Source: Coniochaeta sp. PMI_546
Lineage: Eukaryota; Ascomycota; Sordariomycetes; Coniochaetales; Coniochaetaceae
Assembly (NCBI GenBank): GCA_021432605.1
Contig: MU271145.1
Span: forward strand, 3,038,001 to 3,102,000
Direction: 5' to 3'
Length of the DNA: 64,000 nt
Under the pieces are notes generated by a model. That model was not told where the DNA came from. It did no database searches and saw only the letters and a program-made list of their open reading frames with translations. Each line of letters begins with the position of its first letter. Position 1 is the stretch's first letter. Of this stretch, positions 12,801-24,488 are shown in pieces. A program made the translations under genes and the position numbers.

Positions 12801-15669
12801 TTATTGCCTTGGTAGACAGACCCGCAGGCTCTATTGACGCAGTCGCGTAGGTCTCTTGCAAGAATGCAGCGAGGCGTTAAAGGGAACAGCTGTGGTTGGT
12901 AGATCGCAAGATTGGTTGATTACCGGCAAGAATCTGGTATTCGGCTGGGTGAACAGGTACCGTTTGATTTCTTGCCAATGTTCGCCTTCCTTTCTGCAAA
13001 AGGTATATGTACCGAGAAGGAGGACAAGGGCAGCTCCTCAGTTCCTCTGAAGGGAGGCTATATTTTCTCTCGTAGCCATCTGTTCTGTTGTTGTGCGAGA
13101 AGCAACCCGTGGCACCTAGGACAACAGAAAGAGCGAGTGCCACAGTACCTGACTCTTGTCAGGATGACGGAGAGCTGGCAGGAAAGCAACTTAGCGCACT
13201 GCTATGCTGGTGTGTGCGGTGTAACGCCAATAGAGCTCCAAGATGTCTTGGATGTCTTGGATCTAGGTTCTTCGCCCCTATGCTCGGATCATCTCCCCTT
13301 TCTTTCCTGCATAGTATGCGTGTGCAACAAGACACAGATAGCGCAACAGTTTGGCACTTAGACGTATTTGTTTGCCTTTGTACTGTACCACCCTCATGAA
13401 GGCGGGAGCCTTCACCCGCCCCAGATGCAGAAGCCTCATGCTTCCGCTGCCTACGCTTCGAGGCAAGGGATAGTATTGGCGGGCTACAAATGCCTTCGCA
13501 AAGGGGTTTCGAGTATTACAAAGCCCCAGCTACCAATTCAAAGCAATGCCTTAACCCGTCAGATTTTCCCGTGTCGATACTGCAACAGACTTGACCGGCC
13601 GCAGCTAACGAATATCTGTCATACCCACCACAACAACGATACTCCATGTTTCAAGGCTCGCTGTTGCAGATGCTCGTTGGGCCTACCGGGAACCACCGGT
13701 GGTATGCAATATGTGTGTGTTGCTGGTACCAAAAGGGCGCCATGTTTCATCACAGAAGACGAGGATTGGCCCGTGTACCCAAGCTGAATCAGTCAACCGA
13801 AGACTGAGGCGAAGGGCATCGTGGCTCTTCTTATACGGCTTACTCGTCGCGCCAGGCCTTCGACAGCCTAGTGGATGGCTGCTGTCCAGGCGTCGTCGTC
13901 ATGGGAAGACACAGGCGCGAGACTGTTCTTCGCCTTCCTAGCCGGCTGGGGCTCCACATCATCAACTCTATGCTTTCCGGACTAGATCTCACCTCTCGAT
14001 ACAGCCGTACCTGATGTTGACTTGGGCAAAGGGTTGTGCCATTAGTGATGCATATCCCTGGTTTACATGCGCCGAATAACGATAGCCTTTGGACCTCCAA
14101 GGGTAAATTCTTCGACCAGCGATCGGAGTGCAGGTCGATGGAAAGCCGTCCACGTCTGTATGCGCCGGTAGGTCATGATTCTCCAGGGTTGTACTTGTTT
14201 GACGTGGCACTGCAATCAGGCGCCTGAGCTTAAGACAGCATCGGGCGGCAGGATCGAACTGACACGCATAGACGAGGAGCAGGAGGTATGCTGTGCCCAG
14301 AATCGCTACTGCAGAGTCCACGCAGTTGCGAAGATGAAGCAATAGACAGCATCCTCCTCTTGTCTGCTAAAACAGGGCTGATATAGGTAGCACAAGGCGG
14401 AGGACCTTCGGGCCAACGACCTGTGAACGGCACCTTCCTTCATGACCGGAGCAGATCAGGTATTCTGGTTCATTGCGGGCGGAGTCTCTGACAGCCTGAG
14501 CCTCACCAACGTCTCCCGTATAGCACTTTCGATTATGAGCAATCCGCAGGCCTCCCTGTGATGATTGATTAGACATGTGCCCGACAATTGGAAGTCACAT
14601 ACCTGGAGAATAACATGGTAGTGAAGACTGATGGCGCTTCTCTGTGAGGCACGATCTACATGCATTTAACGCGCCTCAAACAAGACAGCTATCGGCCCAG
14701 CAAATGGACTACGGCCACTCCTCCTCATATAAAGCAGCTCGAAAACCCTCAATATCACTGCACCCGGCTTTCGAGAGCTCCCCCGTCTCTGAAAAGACAT
14801 GATCGTGACCTGCTTTGTCCTAGATACCAAAATAGTCGTTGACGTACATATTCAACGGCAGAAACACGAGGCGAGAGACCATGGAGGTTCACAATCTCTA
14901 TGTATTCAATACCATCTTCACCTTGAAGTACTGTGGCTAAGTTGAGAACTACTGTATTTGCTGCCTTACCAGAAGATCTCCAACCAGGGCACAGTACGGA
15001 TCCGTACACGAGATTAGAATCAAGAACACCCTTGCACATTCGCATTGCTCAGTCATCATCGCGATCTCTTAGAATTCTCAATTGAGATTCGAGCGAGATT
15101 TGGGCTGGAGTCCCCTTTCCACTTCGGGATAGCATCAATGAAGCAATCAAATTTGGCGGGGCTGTACCATAGCGCTCGGCCAATCAAGGCGCGTCGACAG
15201 GCTGGAGCCGTTAGCTCTAGCCAGGGGCAATGCAGAAGCAGGAGAAGGCTTGGGCGGTAACTGGGCGGTTACGGGGGCAGTGGAGACAGGGGCTGCTCTC
15301 TCTCTTGAATGGCTTCTCCGCACCTTCTTTCTCTTCAGCGACTTTTCTCGACTTCTCTTTCCTCAGTCCAGGTTGTCCATCACCCGTCGAGTCTGGAGAG
15401 AACGGCATCAACACAAGTTGAGAACAGCTTCCTCTGTTCTTTCCCTCATTCATTCGCGTTTCGACACGCTCCCCTCACTCTTTTTCCAAAACCCTTTTGG
15501 TTTTTCGACTTTCGCTCTTTCCAGTCGAATTCCGTCCAGTCGTTCAGCATCTGTGATACACAATCGAGGTACACAGCCGCAGATCTGCACCACCACTCAA
15601 AACAAAATACCCACCTTTGAGAGATCAGCATTCCAACAGCTGTTTCCGACTAAGACATAATCCGACACA
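9894..15669. other. 5.8 kb gene-poor spacer
   Basis: This stretch lies upstream of both flanking genes, which diverge from it. Open frames reach about 150 codons (for example 12912-13361 and 13368-13787, +), but none shows domains, compositional bias of coding sequence or splice-linked continuation. The last 400 bases before the next gene are pyrimidine-rich (15300-15540), as in a long 5' leader. A 14-bp perfect palindrome lies at 14994-15007. Unrecognised non-coding RNA or regulatory sequence is possible. Confidence 0.45.
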
Positions 15670-16224
15670 ATGGAATCTTTCAAGAATATTGTTAGCCGTG
15701 GGCTCGCGGACGATGCCTCAAACAGCAACCTGGTCAACCTGCTGATCGCCCTCCTCAGTCTCGTCTTCCTGGGCATGGTCCTGCTGGCCATGTTCTTCGG
15801 CCTGCGGAGGGTGCGCAAGCAGAAGCAGCTACGCGAACAAACGCTGCCCCAGTACCAGGACGTCAAGCGGACTAGCAACCACCGCCGCCTGACGATAGAG
15901 ACAAAGGGCGGCATGGGCCGGTCTAGCGTCATCATCTTCAAGGACGGGCAGCCCATGCTCGCCAACCCCCAATCACCACCCCACTCCCCCGACAACGTGC
16001 CGGAGATCCACATCACATTCCCCGACGAGGAGGACAAGCAGGGCCGCCGAAAGAGCGGTCGTGTTGTTGTTGTGCGCCTGAGCGAGGGCTCGAATGTTGG
16101 CCTCGAGCCGGTCAACGACGAGCAGCTGCCTGCCTACGAGAAGGACAGCAACACGCAGTTCTACTCTATCGACATGAACCAGATTGGAGGCCTGAAGGAG
16201 AAGGATCGGAGCAATTATCACTGA
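15670..16224 (+). CDS. Small single-pass membrane protein, conserved type of unknown function
   Basis: This is an intronless frame of 184 residues. Residues about 21-44 form one strongly hydrophobic segment (LLIALLSLVFLGMVLLAMFF), followed at once by a basic stretch (RRVRKQKQ), which suggests a short N-terminus outside or in the lumen and a cytosolic tail of about 140 residues. The tail has SSVIIFKDGQPML, a Pro/Ser-rich stretch, an acidic-basic patch (DEEDKQGRRKSGR), a LPAYEKDSN motif that resembles a PY-type ubiquitin-ligase docking site, and a polar end. The start is the first ATG after a long pyrimidine-rich leader. I recognise the style of a conserved fungal protein but cannot name a function. 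Confidence 0.82.
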   Translation: MESFKNIVSRGLADDASNSNLVNLLIALLSLVFLGMVLLAMFFGLRRVRKQKQLREQTLPQYQDVKRTSNHRRLTIETKGGMGRSSVIIFKDGQPMLANPQSPPHSPDNVPEIHITFPDEEDKQGRRKSGRVVVVRLSEGSNVGLEPVNDEQLPAYEKDSNTQFYSIDMNQIGGLKEKDRSNYH

Positions 16225-17918
16225 GCTGGACGATCCCTCTCTTCTCTTCTACCCTCTCTCGACCAGGCATGCACGGTCCCTAACGCACAATCCACACTCA
16301 GCTGCTGGGACACGGCGCGGCATGCAGTTCTGTTGACGATGTTTATGGCTTGGAGTTGGCAAAAATATTTTCGGGTTACGGAAGGTATATATTCATCCAT
16401 ATCTCACAGCTGAAGGCTGTTTAATTTCTCTGGGTCTCAATCGTGCCACGGCGAGCCCGTTGCTGGTCCTCGCCAAAGGCAAGATGCACCAGGTGCCGAC
16501 TTCTATGGTCGGCAGCACGACGTATATATACATGACGGATTACTGGTATCGGGCCACTTTTTTCTTGTTTGCAAGCGAGACCATCATCAGCTTCTGGTGT
16601 TATTCTTGTTCATCGCATCGCATCAGCGAGGGGGGGCGGGTTTGTGGCATATATTCTACCCAGTGTATACCTTAGGTATGAAAGTATTGTGTAATTGCTA
16701 TTACGTGTCTATATCACACTCATGAACGGGATTTCGGTCCTCCTCAACTGTGTGTTCCTTCTATTTGATCTGTGAATTCTGCTCGCCACGGTGCAGAGAA
16801 TCTCTGTCGCTAGATGCGTTGGTCGTGATATAAGATTCTGAACTGGTCCTTGTCGTTTGTTGATTGCAGCTGCCGCCCCAGGTCTAGAACTCGCGTGATA
16901 TACGTGTACGTCCGGCTCTCGCAAGCCAAGGCTGACCAAACGCACACCGCACTGGGCACTCCACATACACAGTTTCAACTGATGTCTACACCGATTAACC
17001 ACCTGCGGTATACGTGGTACGACTACCTCTCCCTCTCATTCTGTCGGTGACAGGCAGAATGCCGGCTCTCGCTAGATACATACCCGACTCCCAATCTTCA
17101 ACGGTGATCACGCTTTCAAAGTCACCGTTACAGTCGGCTGATGTCAATGCCAGAGTAGATGATGTGCATCTTGCATCCGTGCTAAAAGTCGAGGACCCTT
17201 GACCGACCCTGTGGAGAGGGTTGACTCTCCTCTCGTCAGACCAAGCTCCCCTCCCTTGTCTCCCGCAATCATGGCGTCCGGATGTCGCGCAGATCGGTAT
17301 CCTGCCGCTCTCAACGGTGGCAGGGTGGTTTACGATTATTCCCCCCTTCCCCCCAAATTCAGAACGGCTGTCGGAACCTACAGACTACCCCTACCCTATT
17401 TCCGGGGGGGAAACCACCCCACTAACCCGGACGGAGCTCAACAGCTCATCATGCGACCCTACCTAACCCACCTCAAGCAGGCGAGTCAACGACAAAACTA
17501 ACCGACTTGTATTGCCGTACTAGATGACCCAACGTGGTGTAGTGAGAATCCTACCATGTTTGCGAAATCGCCGACATCCAGGGCAGCTTACTAGACTAGG
17601 CCCCAGTGTCACATGGCTCGTCTCTGGGATGTGGCGGGAGGTGCGGATATAGGCCTGGCGCGAGAGCACGATAGCCGAGCCGCATTGGCCGGGATATATA
17701 AGGGGGTGTTTGGGAATGCCCTCTCTTATCAAGGTCGTTTTCAGCTCTGACATCCTGTGAGATAGAAAAGTATATTCGGTAGACTTCCAAACCACACACT
17801 GCGCTTTTCACATCATGGTCTAAGACCATACACCAGAGCTCGGATTTTCAACAAATATATATATGTATATATAATTATACCATCTCATCTCTCCTGTTTC
17901 AGTTATCCCCTCACCACA
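16225..17918. other. Spacer before the sulfatase gene
   Basis: It holds the 3' flank of the membrane-protein gene and the promoter region of the sulfatase. A TACCTTAGGTA-type motif is at about 16669-16679. No convincing coding sequence is seen, and short frames on both strands lack any domain. Confidence 0.45.
17854..17879 (+). promoter_or_regulatory. TA-rich tract, possible core promoter of the sulfatase gene
   Basis: An almost pure A/T stretch with alternating TATATA units ends about 40 bases before the sulfatase ATG, in an otherwise GC-rich setting. It could supply a TATA element or a nucleosome-depleted start region. Its closeness to the ATG would imply a very short leader, so the assignment is tentative. 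Confidence 0.3.
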
Positions 17919-19594
17919 ATGTCCACCACCTCCTCAGGCGGGAAGGAGAAGCCCTCCCTCTTCCGCCAGGTCGACCACCCCCCCTACCGCATCCCTCACA
18001 CTCCCGTCCCGTCCCTCCCGCAGCGCCCCAACATGATAATCTTCATGCCCGACCAGCTGCGCTACGACTCCCTCTCGGTGACCAACCCGTCCTCGCCCAT
18101 CCGCACCCCCAACCTCGACGCCTTCGCGGCGCGCGGCACCCGCTTCACAAACTGCTTCGTGCAGGCCTCCGTCTGCGCCCAGAGCCGCTGCAGCATGTTC
18201 ACGGGCCTCTACCCGCACGTGGCCGGTCACCGGTCGCTCGAGAACCTGATCAAGGCCCACGAGCCGAATCTGTTCCGGAGCCTGAAGGAGGAAGGGGGTT
18301 ACCACGTCGCCTGCCTCGCGCCGAGGGGCGACACATTCGCCCCGAAGGTGACGGAGTTGAGCGTGAGCGAGTACGGGTTCCTGGAAGGGCCCGGGTGGAC
18401 GCCGAGGTTTGGCGGCCAGGAGCCGCAGGACAAGGATGATATCTGGGGGAGGCTGTTCTACAAGGGCCTCCGGAATGCGGGTGAAGAGGCGGACTATGAC
18501 GATGCGGTCATAAGAAGCGCGCTGAAGTGGCTCGACCGTCCGCCGAGGGACAAGCCGTGGGTGCTCTTCTTGCCGCTTTTGTTCCCCCATTGTCCGTTTC
18601 AGGTCGAGGAGCCGTGGTTCAGTATGTATGAGAGGGGGGAGATGCCGCCGCCGTCTAGGGTGGAGGATAAGGTGAGTGCCGTCCCAGCTTGGGTGAACGA
18701 GGAGGCAGGAAAGGTGGGAGACTTGGTAAACTGAAGACTATGCAGACCGGGTACGAACCCCGCTACATGAAGGTCCTGCGCGAGCAGCACGGAACGCATC
18801 GCGCCACGCCTCAGATCTGGGCCGAGGTTATAGCGACTTACTATGGCATGATCTCGCGCCTGGACGAGCAGTTCGGCCGCGTCATCAAGAAGGTCGACGA
18901 GCTCGGCTACTGGGACAACACAGTGACCATGTTCTTCACCGATCACGGGGAGTACCTCGGCGACCACGGCCTGATCGAGAAGTGGCCGTCTGGCCTGTCC
19001 GAGAGCCTGGTCCGGGAGCCGCTCATCATCGCGGGCGCCGGCCTGCCTGCTGGTGTTGTATATGAGGAGATGACTGAGATGGTGGATCTGATACCGACCG
19101 TCTTCCAGATGGCGGGCATCGACGAGCACTTCCCGCACTGCGGCAAGCCGTGGGGCGAGATCCTCGCAAAGGGCGGAAAGGAAGAAAGTGGGAAGGCGAT
19201 CGAGCATAAGGAATACGCCTTCTCGGAAGGGGGCTTCCTGCTGAGCGAGGAGCCGCTGCTGGAGCAAGCGCCGTACCCCTACGACATCAAGGCCGCGCTG
19301 CAGCACCAGGACACAAGACTGGTCGGCAAGTCCGTCTCGGCGCGCAGCAAGGACTGGACCTATGTTTATCGCTTGTACGAGCCGCCAGAGCTGTATGATA
19401 GGAAGAACGACCCGCAAGAGTTGCATAATCTGGCTGACGTGCCGGAACATGCCGCACTTCGCGCAAGGATGGAATCGGATATCCTGCGGTGGTTGATGGA
19501 GACTAGCGATTTTCTCCCGTTTCAGAAGGACCCGCGGTTTCCCAATGTCGACTTAGAAAGCCCAAAGAGTCAGTGGGAGAGGAGAGCAACTTGA
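17919..19594 (+). CDS. Sulfatase family hydrolase (type I, formylglycine-dependent class)
   Basis: Two exons (17919-18671 and 18746-19594) flank a 74-nt intron with a GTGAGT donor and GCAG acceptor, giving 533 residues. The N-terminal NMIIFMPDQLRYDSL supplies the metal-binding Asp of the alkaline-phosphatase superfamily. SVCAQSRCSMFTGLYPH carries the catalytic Cys that is oxidised to formylglycine. FTDHGEYLGDHGLIEKWP is the second metal-binding block. PHCPF in the middle is also typical of sulfatases close to choline-sulfatase and phosphonate-monoester-hydrolase types. The usual C-x-P/A-x-R motif reads C-A-Q-S-R here. There is no signal peptide, so a cytosolic enzyme acting on an imported sulfate ester is likely. 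It lies tail to tail with the Zn2Cys6 regulator, 137 bp apart. The substrate cannot be read from the sequence. Confidence 0.88.
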
Positions 19595-19731
19595 GACGAG
19601 GGAACACTGGGTGGATCGACTGTTGACCCGGCAAAAGAGCCTGAAAAGGATTGCGACTCAGAAGACGTAGCCTTGAACCCATCTAGTGAAGGCATAGTAG
19701 CCAGATCTCGTGAGAACGAACGGTAATCATG

Positions 19732-22731
19732 TCACCCAAACTCTCGATAAGGGACGTTGAAAACCTGGCCGCCTGACGTTCCTTGGGGCGGTAATTCTTC
19801 GTAGTTGGCCGCGTACATGCCGAGTTGTTGGTGTGATGCCAACATGAACTGTTCATGCGGCGATATCACGTCTTGAGCCAGATGCTGAGCCTGCATGGAC
19901 CCGCTGAGATCGAACGGAGTGGCAGGCATCGACATGTGTGTCTCTGGTGACACCAAGGGGAAGGTAGGTATGTGTGCCAATACTCCGGTCATGTCAAAGT
20001 CGTAGTTTGCAACGAAAGGGTCTAGCGGCTGTTGTTGTTCCTGCGGTTCTACGATCGCCGAAGTCTCGTTGACTGTATTTGTCATCGGGACTGCGTTGCT
20101 AGCACGAATTTGGGCGAGGTAGAAGGGAACATCGGGTGGTCCGATGCCATAGGTGATCTGTTTGTTGCTTAGGACCGGGGGCGAGGCGGAAAGCTGGCTG
20201 CCCCGGCTGCTGCCCGCGCTCCTCTTGCGCAGGTACTGGTCTGCTAGCGATGCGCTTCGCTGTCTATTGGCTTCGTCATCCACGGTTTGCATTGCGTGCA
20301 GATTCTCCAGGACGTAGTGCGGCCCGGGCAGTCGCACATTTTCGGGAGGTTGGACGAACGGCATCCCGATCATTGAAGGGGTGTCGATCTCGGACGCGGT
20401 TTGGAAGTTGGCAGCGGCCTCGCGGACATCCCGAGACTGTTGAAAGGGTATCAGCAACTGGCCATTCTCCACGGTGGTAATGGTTTCGATGCACTTACCA
20501 TAATTCGGACCTTGGGCAGATACCTCTGCAGTTGGTCCATGAGTGCTATGTTGGAGTCGATGAGACCAGCCAGAACTGCGTCATCAATCACCTCGTTCCG
20601 GAACTGAGGCACTGTGCTGTGCGCTTGAAGGTCAAAGAACATCATGTACTGCCTCGCGATCAGCAGGATCTTGGTGCACTGAATTACGCAGACCCCTAGA
20701 GCGAAGTCTGCCGAGATGATAGCGTGACGGCTCTGTGGGTGACGGGCCATCACCGTCTGGCAGCTCTCCCAGAACCTCGCCAGAGTGATGGCAAAGGCAA
20801 TGGCCTGGCAGCGGCATTTGGTAATGAAGTCCGCTGGTAAACTCCGTAATAACTCATCTGTCGCTTGCTCGCGGATACCTGGGAGAGAGAATCGGTACAG
20901 GTCAAGGTGGAGCTGAAACATCCATGTTTGGACCATGAAGTAGGTCGTCCACTCAGGGGTACCGTATAATCTCTGAATGTTGGCTTCAGTGACTTGTACA
21001 TTGTCAGGGAGAGCTTCTTTGATGGTGTTGAGTTTTGCTTGTAACTTCTGAATGTCACCCATGACGGAAGAGGGCTCGCTATGCGGTGCGCGTGGGTGCT
21101 CAGTAGGCGCCACTGCGTATTTCTTCGTTATCCTGCTCTAAGCGTTAGTTCCAAGCGCACGCAGGAAAGTCCGCCAGAAATATAGGTGTCTTACCCTAGC
21201 AATTGGTGTCGTACACTCATCAGCCGTAGGTTGATGCTCAACAGAGAGATATTGCCGCCGCCTTGCTTATGACTAGCTGGCGGCGGCCGCTGGTCCATCC
21301 GTTCGGCGGCCGTTACATGCTGGTTGTTTCGGAAAGCGTAGTCGTCACAAGGCAAGCTTAAGAACAGGTTCTCCTCTCTGAGTGTCAAGTGCTCACTGTA
21401 GCCTCCGGCCAAAATGCGGTCGATGATGTAGACCTGCCAGACGAGCCGTCTAAGGCTTTCTTGCTCGATGAAGGACCCGGCCGTGGCATCCCAGTTGAAC
21501 TGCATGGCGGTAATGATGCGAGATGCCGTCGAGCTGTACTCCCAAACTCTGGGCCAGTCGCCCACCATCAAATCATAGATCGAGCTCAAGACAAGCAGGG
21601 TAAGTCTCTCCCTGGTGAAAATACCCGCTGTGCGTGACAGGTGGAACTTGACCCAGTGGTTGCAGCGCTCGGTAAACTTGCGGCCGTCATCGTCTGGTGA
21701 GATAAACAGGCCCGTGATAGAACAGACACCTGCAGCGATGATGGATGTGAACCTGCGTTCGTCGGCTTCCTTGAACGTCGTTTGAGGGTGAAAGAAAGCA
21801 TAACACTGGACAGGGTGCAGTATTTCGAACCACACCTGGAGATGCTCGAGGATGATCTGATTGTTGAGAAGAGATTTGCTGTGACTCTGTTAGTGAAAGA
21901 CAACGCGCAGATTTGCCATTGAAACGCCTCACTCGGAAATCAGCTGCTCGACGTCCGACTCATCCAGGCTCGACGCCCTCTCGGTCGATGGTACGGCATT
22001 GTTTGGGTGCGGCGCTTCGGACGCAGACTGGGGGCCTGGAGATCCATCCTCGGCCGCGGCGTCCTTCTCAGACTTGACAGACTGTTGACTGACAGTGTTA
22101 TGCGGCACCGTAGCAAACTTCCGCTTCGCCGGCATATACTCGCAGGTAAGACCGGCCCCAGCACATCTCTTGCAAGCAGGCAGGTCTCCTGAGCATTTGG
22201 TCTTGTGCACGTGACACTGATGGCATGCTCTCTGGGCACGCTTCCGTGCCGTTCCAGCTTCGGTATGGCTCCGAGATGGTAACGTCCGGGAGACTTTGCC
22301 TGACAAAGGAGTTAGAACAGGATTTCCATACGCCGTTCTTTCGGGAAGTGGTCAGAAGTTAGTTTACCTCCAGACTGTGTCAAATCACCACTAGTATGGT
22401 TGAAGCTACACTCGAGATCTAAGCGAGTGCAGTTGGTACACGGCCCTGCTGTCGATCTCCCGGCGCATTTGACCTGTGTGCGAACATGAGTCGGATCAGG
22501 CCGTGCACACACACACACACACACTAGATTAGAGCGACGGGTGAAACACACCTTTCTAGCCCTACATGTCAAACAGCTCTCGGCAGGGACTCCGGCGTTG
22601 TTGCGGCGTCGCTTGGCCGGAGCGGGAGCGGCGGGAGCGGCAGAGGAGGACGAAGGTGACACAGACGACGGAGCGACGTCCGAGTGGCGGTCCGGGTTGC
22701 GACCAAGCGAGTCTCGGGCTCCTGACTGCAT
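19732..22731 (-). CDS. Fungal transcription factor with two tandem Zn2Cys6 clusters
   Basis: Six exons fit in phase: 22731-22552, 22473-22368, 22299-21933, 21878-21195, 21132-20499 and 20436-19732, giving 891 residues. Cluster 1 has Cys 53, 56, 63, 72, 75 and 82 (ESCLTCRARK then VKCAGRSTAGPCTNC). Cluster 2 has Cys 121, 124, 131, 138, 141 and 148 (CHQCHVHKTKCSGDLPACKR). Both fit C-x2-C-x6-C-x(5-12)-C-x2-C-x6-C. The middle part (HLQVWFEILHP, LTLLVLSSIYDLM, ESLRRLVWQVYIIDRILAGG) is the fungal-specific regulatory (MHR) domain. The C-terminus is Gln/Pro-rich, as in activation regions. Introns 1 and 2 fall inside and just after cluster 1. The start at 22731 is the best in-frame ATG, though an upstream exon is not excluded. 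Between a sulfatase and a transporter it is probably their pathway regulator. Confidence 0.85.
22506..22524. repeat. (CA)n microsatellite inside intron 1 of the zinc-cluster gene
   Basis: Nineteen bases of alternating C and A lie within the 78-nt intron that separates the two halves of zinc cluster 1. On the coding strand the tract reads as GT repeats, which can influence splicing in other systems. Length changes would alter whether a retained intron keeps the reading frame. Confidence 0.9.
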
Positions 22732-24488
22732 TTCCCGCTGGTGCGACTCCACTTCACGGAGGTGGCGGCTACAGATAAGGTGGACAGTATAGTAGCAAAC
22801 GATAGGCGCCGACAAGTGCCATAATAGCCAGCATTGCCAAGTGATAGACGGTGCGTTTGTTTGAAATAATCTCAGCAAACAAGCATATCGAGATGCGTAC
22901 TACTTAGCAGACTTTGTGTGGGTGTGGGTGTGGACGGGACGAAGGACACATCTGCAGGGCTCCAGGTCGTCTTGTCTAGGCGGCAGTTTCCATGTCGAAT
23001 CTGGCGACGGAACGGACTTTGCAGCAGCGGTGAGCCTCTATTGCTCGTTCTGACATTCTTGAAATCCGACGGTTGGTCCTCCTTTCGGCGCGCAATGGAA
23101 TGGCACCTTAGGTATATTCCCGGCGTAACTCCCCGCTTCGTTGCACTACTACGCGGTACGACGCACGAAACATCGTTTATTTCCATCCCACGACGGCAGT
23201 GGAGGCACTGGAAGGTCCCCCAAACCCCTGTCAGGCACTGCAAGACTGCAAGTACTCCAAGCCTGTGGGAAATAAGACATGGATCGGCACCTGTGCGTCC
23301 CGTGTCGTCTCTTGTTTCTACGAATAGAATCAATACCTTACCACAGTAGGTGGACAGGAATGACTAAATTTGCGAGACACCGGAGCCCATCGCAGCGACG
23401 TTACCTCGAACTTGGCGCTTCGCAGGAATCTACCCCAAGCTCAGTACCCTCGAGGCTCGGTGCCGCAGGGCTCACTCACCCTCGTACACCGATGAAATAT
23501 TTCCGAGCATCCTGCGGTAAGTCACAAACATCAAAGGACATCCTTTAGTGATCATAAAGCTCCTCGGAGGTGGCCAACAACTCCAAATAAGAAAGGTCGA
23601 TACGGTCATAGCTGGCTGGCCAAACGTCATCTATTGTGTGGAATGGCGTGACTTGCGGACTTCGTTTCCACCACCTTGGGTGCATCGAGGATGACAGTGG
23701 ATTGCCCATTGTCCAGGATGCATTCAGTTTTGAGCAAAGGACGGTGAGCCAAGCGCTGCCATTGGCTGGACCTTGCTGGTTTCCCTCCTTCCTAACTCCG
23801 GGGAACTGCGACCCCAGCTTCCGCCAAGGTTGGATACGAAATGTCGAATAAAAGGCTGCAATTTCTAATCTCGCGTTCTGCCCGTGCCAAATACTGTGGT
23901 ACTGTGCAGTAGGGTAGCGGATGTGGCGCTCGCTTGGAATCTCCTGTGAGTGTGAAGAAACACCTTGACCCAGCAGTCTGGCTGCTCAGACTTGGAAACA
24001 TGTCATATTGGTAGCATTTATGCACCAGCTGTGTTGTGACAGAAGCAGAGGAAAACAGACATCTCACAATCACCATTCCCAGACCGGAGCAAGAACCGGG
24101 ATTACACGTGTATTCATTCGCGAGTCGCATGGAAGTGCATGGGGGTTGAATGCCAACATCCCCCCTCACCCACGTCGAATTCCACACCAACTCGCATGGA
24201 CTGCATGGGTGCCAGCCATCCTGAACTTCGAACCTTTCTTTGGGTTGATCACTGCCGAATATCGATGGATGGTTATTCGCTTTAGGGAGACAGGGCTTGT
24301 CGCCGTCCTCCTCCTCATAAGGCCCGCAATGCCGACCATTTCGCAGCGCTGCTGGCTCTGATTTTCCAGCCCTACCGCTGTTGCTGCTAGGCGATGGTCG
24401 CGGTCCGAACCGTCTCTAGCACCTTTACTTGCTCGTTTTGAGCAAGGCGTCGATCACTGATACGAGTGTGCTCTTCGACTTTACCAAA
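22732..24488. other. Divergent promoter region, zinc-cluster regulator and MFS transporter
   Basis: This 1.76 kb spacer separates the 5' ends of the regulator and transporter. No coding exon is evident. A CGG-TG-CCG inverted half-site pair lies at 23458-23465; such CGG/CCG pairs are the kind of site Zn2Cys6 dimers bind. One short match in 1.7 kb is expected by chance, so it is only a pointer. Confidence 0.4.

Noticed and set aside
12912-13787. Two adjacent plus frames of about 140-150 codons
   Set aside because: No domain, no start context and no coding-like composition; length is within chance for 5.8 kb.
22312-22878. Single-exon 188-residue protein on the minus strand
   Set aside because: It is exon 1, a retained 78-nt intron and exon 2 of the zinc-cluster factor; cysteine spacing is normal only when the intron is removed.
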